Of a stretch of DNA of 8,638 nt, positions 5,081 to 8,638 are shown one piece after another. The position numbers and the translations under genes are program-made. The stretch spans positions 1,983 to 10,620 of the forward strand of contig PXPA01000057.1 of assembly GCA_003022255.1 (NCBI GenBank), given 5' to 3'. The DNA comes from Parcubacteria group bacterium SW_6_46_9. GTDB lineage: Bacteria > Patescibacteriota > Minisyncoccia > Phycocordibacterales > SW-6-46-9. The notes under the pieces are model-generated. The model saw only the letters and a list, made by a program, of their open reading frames with translations, was not told the DNA's origin and did not search any database. Each line of letters opens with the position of its first letter. Position 1 is the stretch's first letter.

Positions 5081-5101
5081 GTCAGTAACACACGCTGCTA
5101 T

Positions 5102-5221
5102 ATGTCTCAATTTACCCATCTACACGTTCACAGCCACCCCGTAAAGTCGCCCCGCTTTCAGCGGGACTCCCACGGGGTAAACAGTAATCGGTCTGGGGTT
5201 GTACTAATTCAACCGAGTTAG
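5102..5221 (+). pseudogene. Truncated second copy of the DnaE N-terminus, or upstream leader frame
   Basis: A 39-codon frame. Its first 12 residues, MSQFTHLHVHSH, match the start of the dnaE product (MDNFTHVHTHSH) at nine of twelve, including every residue of the FTH-x-H-x-HSH metal-binding motif of the PHP domain. The nucleotides of these 12 codons are about 69% identical. After His12 the frame continues PVKSPRFQRDSHGVNSNR, which is not DnaE-like and is encoded by a stem-loop. It stops with TAG (5219-5221), one base before the dnaE ATG, so ribosomes finishing it could restart on dnaE. It has no Shine-Dalgarno, but its ATG lies only about 15 bases after the likely transcription start. Either a remnant of an older dnaE 5' end or a translated regulatory frame. 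Confidence 0.55.
5136..5178 (+). promoter_or_regulatory. Nested GC-rich stem-loop in the dnaE leader
   Basis: Outer arms ACCCCGT (5136-5142) and ACGGGGT (5172-5178) form a perfect 7-bp stem around an inner hairpin CCCGC (5151-5155), loop TTTCA, GCGGG (5161-5165); AGT (5145-5147 region) and ACT may add three pairs. It is markedly richer in G and C than its surroundings. No T-run follows, so it is not an intrinsic terminator. It could be a REP-like palindromic element or a leader structure controlling dnaE. Confidence 0.6.
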
Positions 5222-5222
5222 T

Positions 5223-8200
5223 ATGGATAATTTTACACACGTACACACCCACAGCCATTACAGCCTTCTGCAGGCATTACCGAAAGTAGATGAAATGGTC
5301 GAACGAGCGGATGAGCTTGGGCTCGATTCGCTTGCGCTGACTGATATGGACGCAATGTATGGCGTGATTGAATTTTACAAGGCCTGTGAAGAAGCTGATA
5401 TTAAACCAATTATTGGTGTCGAAACCCATTTGGCTCCTCGCTCCCGGTTTGATGACCAGACCGGCGTTGATAAACCCCAAAACACAATCGTCCTGCTTGC
5501 CAGAAATCGTGTCGGCTATGAGAGTTTAATCCAGATTGTCACTAAAGCCAACTTAGAAGGATTTTACTACACGCCGCGGGCTGATCATGAATTAATTAGA
5601 CAAAACAGCGAGGGTGTTATCGGGATTGTGCCTCGTCGGCACTCAGAAGTAACCAGTGCCTTAGATGCTGATGATACCACCAAGACGATTAATATTATCA
5701 GCACCTATAAGGACATTTTTGGCGTCGATGACTTTTACTTGGAAATCACTCGCCATCCGGAAATTCCCGCCTTTAATGAAATGACGGACGAAGTAATTGG
5801 TGTGGCCGAACAAACTGATACTAGCCTCGTTGCCGGCCACGATATTTACTACCTTGACCAAGAAGACCATCAGGCCTGCAAAACCTTACGGGGCGTACAG
5901 TCTGGCACCCAACTTCACTACCTGCCGGAAAACAGCAACTTTAGCTTTTTGTCACCAGAAAAAATGCAGGATCGATTTGAAGACCAACCAGAAGCCTTGG
6001 AAAATACCGCTAAAATAGCTGAGCGCTGCAACTTGGAACTGGATCTCGGTGAGGCAATCTTCCCTGATATCGAAATCCCGGACGGTATGACCTACGACAA
6101 GCAGTTGCGTGAAGAGGCGTTTGCCGGTATAAAGCGGCGTGATATGAAAAAAACTGATGAAGTGATTGACCGACTGGAGTACGAACTGCGGGTGATCGAA
6201 AACAAAGGCTACTCTTCTTACTTTTTGGTCGTCTCCGACATTATGGATTATGCCGACGAGAACGACATTCCGACAACAATCCGCGGTTCGGTGACCGGAT
6301 CGTTGGTAACGTATCTTCTTGGGATTACCAACGTGGACCCGATTGAGTTTAACTTGCAATTTGAACGGTTCTTGAACCCGCAACGACCGTCGGCTCCGGA
6401 TATTGACATGGACTTTGCTGACGATCGTCGCGACCAGGTCATTGAGTACGTACGCGAAAAATATGGCAAAGAAGGTGAAAAACGCGTAGCCCAGATTGGA
6501 ACGTTTGGAACTATGGCCGCCCGCGGTTCGGTGCGGGATGTTACTCGAGCGTTAGGGTACAGTTATGATTTTGGTGACAAAATTGCCAAAAATATCCCGA
6601 TGGGCTCACAAGGCTTTAAGATGACAATCGATAGAGCCCTCGAGGAATCCGATGATCTCAAGGAGATGTATGAGAATGACTCGAAAGTCCGAGAAGTCAT
6701 TGATATGGCCCAAAAAGTTGAGGGCTGTGCGCGTCATATTTCCGTTCATGCCGCCGGCGTTGTTATCTCTCCGGAGAATATCACCAACCACGTACCGCTT
6801 GAGGTAGACTCGAAAAAAGGTGAAATTATCACCCAGTACGATATGTACTCAATTGATGATGAGTACGGTGGCGTTGGCTTGGTGAAGTTTGACTTTCTGG
6901 GGTTGAAAAATCTCGCTGTGCTTTCCGATACCACCGACCGGCTCAAACGTAGAGTCGGTAAAAAAATCGATATAGAGGAGATTGATTTTGCTGATGATGT
7001 TACCTTCAAGCTTTTAAGTAACGGCCATACCCACAGTATCTTTCAGCTTAATGGTGAAGGTATGACTGAGTATCTGAAAAAGTTAAAGCCCAGCAACATT
7101 CATGACATCAACGCCATGGTTGCTTTGTATCGGCCCGGCCCGATGAAGTTTATTCCCGAGTACATTGACCGCAAACATAACCCGGAAAAAATTGAGTACC
7201 CGCACGAGGATCTTGAGGATGTGCTGGAAATGTCCTATGGGCTTTTGATTTACCAGGAGGATGTCATGCTGACAGCTATCCGGCTTGCTGATTACTCCTG
7301 GCTGGAGGCGGATAAATTCCGCAAGGCCATGGGTAAAAAGATCCCCGAACTGATGGAAAAACAAGAAAAGAAGTTCAAATCCGGCTGTGTTAACAATGGC
7401 ATTGACAAGGAGCTTGCTGATGAACTGTGGGAACGCATTAAACCCTTTGCTGAGTACGCCTTTAACAAAGCCCACGCCTCCAGTTACGGCCGCGTGGCGT
7501 ATCAGACGGCGTATATGAAGGCCAACTACCCGCTTGAGTACATGGCCGCAGTGTTAACCGGCGATGCCGGTGACGTGGATAAAATTGCCGATATTATCGA
7601 TGAGTGTAACCGCATGGGCATTGAGGTTCTGCCGCCAGATATCAACGAAAGGGAAGCTAACTTCACGGTCGTCAGTAATCCGGACAATACTGAGTATCAC
7701 ACTGCCGGCACAACAACCGACAAGACAATTGGCGAAATTCGGTTTGGACTACGCAGTATCAAACACGTCGGTGATAAGATTACCAAAGTACTGGTTAACG
7801 AACGCAAAGAAAACGGAGCGTACCAGTCGCTTGAAGATCTTTTAACCCGCGTTACCGACAGCAATCTAAACAAGCAGGTGCTGGAGGCATTAATCAAAAG
7901 CGGCGCCTTGGATGACTTTGCCGAGCGTCACCACATGCTTGCTCATCTTGACGAACTGATTGCAGTCAGTAAACAGGCCCGTGAACGCAGCCAAAGCCAG
8001 CAGTCACTTTTTGGTGGTGGCAGCCAAACCCAAGAAGCGCCCTCCTTACACTTACACAAAGGAGAAAAACACGACAAAGAAACGCGCCTGCAGTGGGAAA
8101 AACAACTGCTTGGCCTTTACGTCTCCGGTCATCCGCTGGATAAAATTCGTGAACAACTACAAAAACGGGACAAAACGATTAACTTCGTAAAAGAAAACGC

Positions 8201-8462
8201 TGATACGCTACCAAAAGCCAAAATTCCCGGCCTCATCGAGCAAATCAACGAAATCCGCACCAAAAACGGTGACCCGATGGCCTTTCTTACCGTTACCGAC
8301 CACACCGATTCAATTGAAGTCGTCGTCTTCCCTGATACGTATGATCAGTATAAAGAGAAATTTTCTGCTGACAGCTGTGTCATCCTTTCCGGCAAAGTTG
8401 ATGACAGCGACGATGAGGTCAGTATCATTATGGAAAAAGCCAAGCGGATTGAGACGGGTTAG
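5223..8462 (+). CDS. dnaE: DNA polymerase III subunit alpha (replicative polymerase)
   Basis: A complete 1079-residue DnaE1-type polymerase, shorter than E. coli's 1160. Domains in order: PHP (1 to about 270) with HVHTHSH at 6-12; palm with the catalytic aspartates Asp395 and Asp397 in PDIDMDF and Asp557 in VKFDFLGL; fingers with YRPGPM (636-641) and FNKAHASSYG (747-756); helix-hairpin-helix region after about 800 (LPPDINEREANF); an internal clamp-binding motif QQSLF at 926-930; OB fold about 1001-1078. The protein ends right after the OB fold, lacking the C-terminal tau-binding domain of E. coli. Several PHP metal ligands are replaced (Met42, Tyr209). There is no Shine-Dalgarno; the ATG follows the stop of a 39-codon frame by one base. 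Polymerase assignment is certain. Confidence 0.97.
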   Translation: MDNFTHVHTHSHYSLLQALPKVDEMVERADELGLDSLALTDMDAMYGVIEFYKACEEADIKPIIGVETHLAPRSRFDDQTGVDKPQNTIVLLARNRVGYESLIQIVTKANLEGFYYTPRADHELIRQNSEGVIGIVPRRHSEVTSALDADDTTKTINIISTYKDIFGVDDFYLEITRHPEIPAFNEMTDEVIGVAEQTDTSLVAGHDIYYLDQEDHQACKTLRGVQSGTQLHYLPENSNFSFLSPEKMQDRFEDQPEALENTAKIAERCNLELDLGEAIFPDIEIPDGMTYDKQLREEAFAGIKRRDMKKTDEVIDRLEYELRVIENKGYSSYFLVVSDIMDYADENDIPTTIRGSVTGSLVTYLLGITNVDPIEFNLQFERFLNPQRPSAPDIDMDFADDRRDQVIEYVREKYGKEGEKRVAQIGTFGTMAARGSVRDVTRALGYSYDFGDKIAKNIPMGSQGFKMTIDRALEESDDLKEMYENDSKVREVIDMAQKVEGCARHISVHAAGVVISPENITNHVPLEVDSKKGEIITQYDMYSIDDEYGGVGLVKFDFLGLKNLAVLSDTTDRLKRRVGKKIDIEEIDFADDVTFKLLSNGHTHSIFQLNGEGMTEYLKKLKPSNIHDINAMVALYRPGPMKFIPEYIDRKHNPEKIEYPHEDLEDVLEMSYGLLIYQEDVMLTAIRLADYSWLEADKFRKAMGKKIPELMEKQEKKFKSGCVNNGIDKELADELWERIKPFAEYAFNKAHASSYGRVAYQTAYMKANYPLEYMAAVLTGDAGDVDKIADIIDECNRMGIEVLPPDINEREANFTVVSNPDNTEYHTAGTTTDKTIGEIRFGLRSIKHVGDKITKVLVNERKENGAYQSLEDLLTRVTDSNLNKQVLEALIKSGALDDFAERHHMLAHLDELIAVSKQARERSQSQQSLFGGGSQTQEAPSLHLHKGEKHDKETRLQWEKQLLGLYVSGHPLDKIREQLQKRDKTINFVKENADTLPKAKIPGLIEQINEIRTKNGDPMAFLTVTDHTDSIEVVVFPDTYDQYKEKFSADSCVILSGKVDDSDDEVSIIMEKAKRIETG

Positions 8463-8478
8463 GGTATAGGATATAGGG
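8460..8478 (+). repeat. 7-bp tandem repeat overlapping the dnaE stop
   Basis: TAGGGTA, TAGGATA, TAGGG: 2.7 units of 7 bp with one difference. The first TAG is the stop codon of dnaE. Short tandem tracts of this kind suggest slippage-prone intergenic DNA; no function is evident. Confidence 0.55.
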
Positions 8479-8500
8479 CTTCGAAATTATGAAAAAATTT

Positions 8501-8518
8501 AAGATTCAAGATTCAAGA
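8501..8518 (+). repeat. 7-bp tandem repeat (AAGATTC)
   Basis: AAGATTC, AAGATTC, AAGA: 2.6 exact units in the AT-rich stretch downstream of dnaE. It differs in sequence but has the same period as the repeat at the dnaE stop 23 bases earlier. Confidence 0.6.
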
Positions 8519-8542
8519 CTACATTAGAATTTCGAGTTCTTG

Positions 8543-8565
8543 CCCTGAACCGAATCGGTTCGGGG
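8543..8565 (+). terminator. Stem-loop after dnaE, possible weak terminator
   Basis: CCCTGAACCG (8543-8552), loop AAT, CGGTTCGGGG (8556-8565): ten pairs with one G-T pair. It lies 80 bases beyond the dnaE stop. The following TAAAATCTAG is AT-rich but has no T-run, so intrinsic termination would be weak. It may rather be an intergenic palindrome. It is flanked by direct copies of TAGAATTT (8525-8532 and 8573-8580). Confidence 0.4.
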
Positions 8566-8605
8566 TAAAATCTAGAATTTGAAATCTCAACAAATAGACA
8601 CCAAC

Positions 8606-8630
8606 GGGCACAAATTGTGGTTTCCTGCCC
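8606..8630. other. Stem-loop at the window edge
   Basis: GGGCA (8606-8610) and TGCCC (8626-8630) enclose CACAAATTGTG, itself a near-perfect palindrome that shares bases with the outer arm. No gene can be read in the last 176 bases. It may belong to the leader of a gene beyond the edge. Confidence 0.25.
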
Positions 8631-8638
8631 TCATAGGT

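Noticed and set aside
5102..5221. His-rich upstream frame as a histidine attenuator leader
   Set aside because: The His residues are those of the DnaE PHP motif, no terminator hairpin follows, and dnaE has no tie to His synthesis.
6960..6966. Run of seven A in dnaE as a programmed slippage site
   Set aside because: The frame continues unchanged through conserved polymerase sequence, and no alternative frame follows that would make a sensible product.
1..8638. CRISPR array, insertion sequence or integrase attachment site
   Set aside because: No regularly spaced direct repeats of 20 bp or more, no transposase or integrase fragment, and no tRNA gene.

Overview
The window looks like chromosomal housekeeping DNA from a bacterium with a reduced genome, most likely a member of the Patescibacteria (CPR). 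The reasons are its short gene set with compressed spacing, a zinc-free ribosomal protein L32, a NusB protein fused to a Nudix domain, an rpmF-nusB-rnc cluster without the fatty-acid genes that often sit between rpmF and rnc, a short DnaE, and few Shine-Dalgarno sites. TGG codes for Trp and TAA, TAG and TGA all act as stops, so nothing suggests a recoded TGA. The lineage is an inference; no 16S or other definitive marker is present.

Left arm (1-1100): a minus-strand DUF4406 / deoxyribosyltransferase-like gene and a plus-strand 77-residue Cys/His-rich small protein are divergently transcribed from a 185-bp AT-rich region. That region holds two predicted promoters, an inverted repeat inside one promoter spacer, and a G-rich repeat at the start of the left gene. 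The small gene ends in a good intrinsic terminator; 1004-1100 shows nothing beyond a short direct repeat (AATTTCTA at 1037 and 1064). Bases 1-52 hold nothing I can name.

Centre (1101-3790, all minus): an rpmF-nusB/Nudix-rnc operon (L32, an antitermination factor fused to a Nudix domain, RNase III) read from a strong, nearly leaderless promoter. Upstream of it is a separately transcribed canonical Nudix hydrolase, whose terminator T-tract abuts the operon's -35 box. Together the operon serves ribosome and rRNA production: NusB for rRNA antitermination, RNase III for rRNA processing and L32 for the large subunit.

Right of centre (3791-4461): an orphan protein of 124 residues with its own strong promoter, the best Shine-Dalgarno of the window, and an intrinsic terminator. 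It is the least explained gene here.

Right arm (4462-8638): rnhB (RNase HII, minus) and dnaE (replicative DNA polymerase III alpha, plus) diverge from a 167-bp region. In the dnaE leader a 39-codon reading frame begins with a second copy of the DnaE N-terminus, then runs through a nested GC-rich stem-loop and stops one base before the dnaE start codon. This is the most unusual feature of the window. Downstream of dnaE lie 7-bp tandem repeats and two hairpins, with no further gene identifiable before the window ends.
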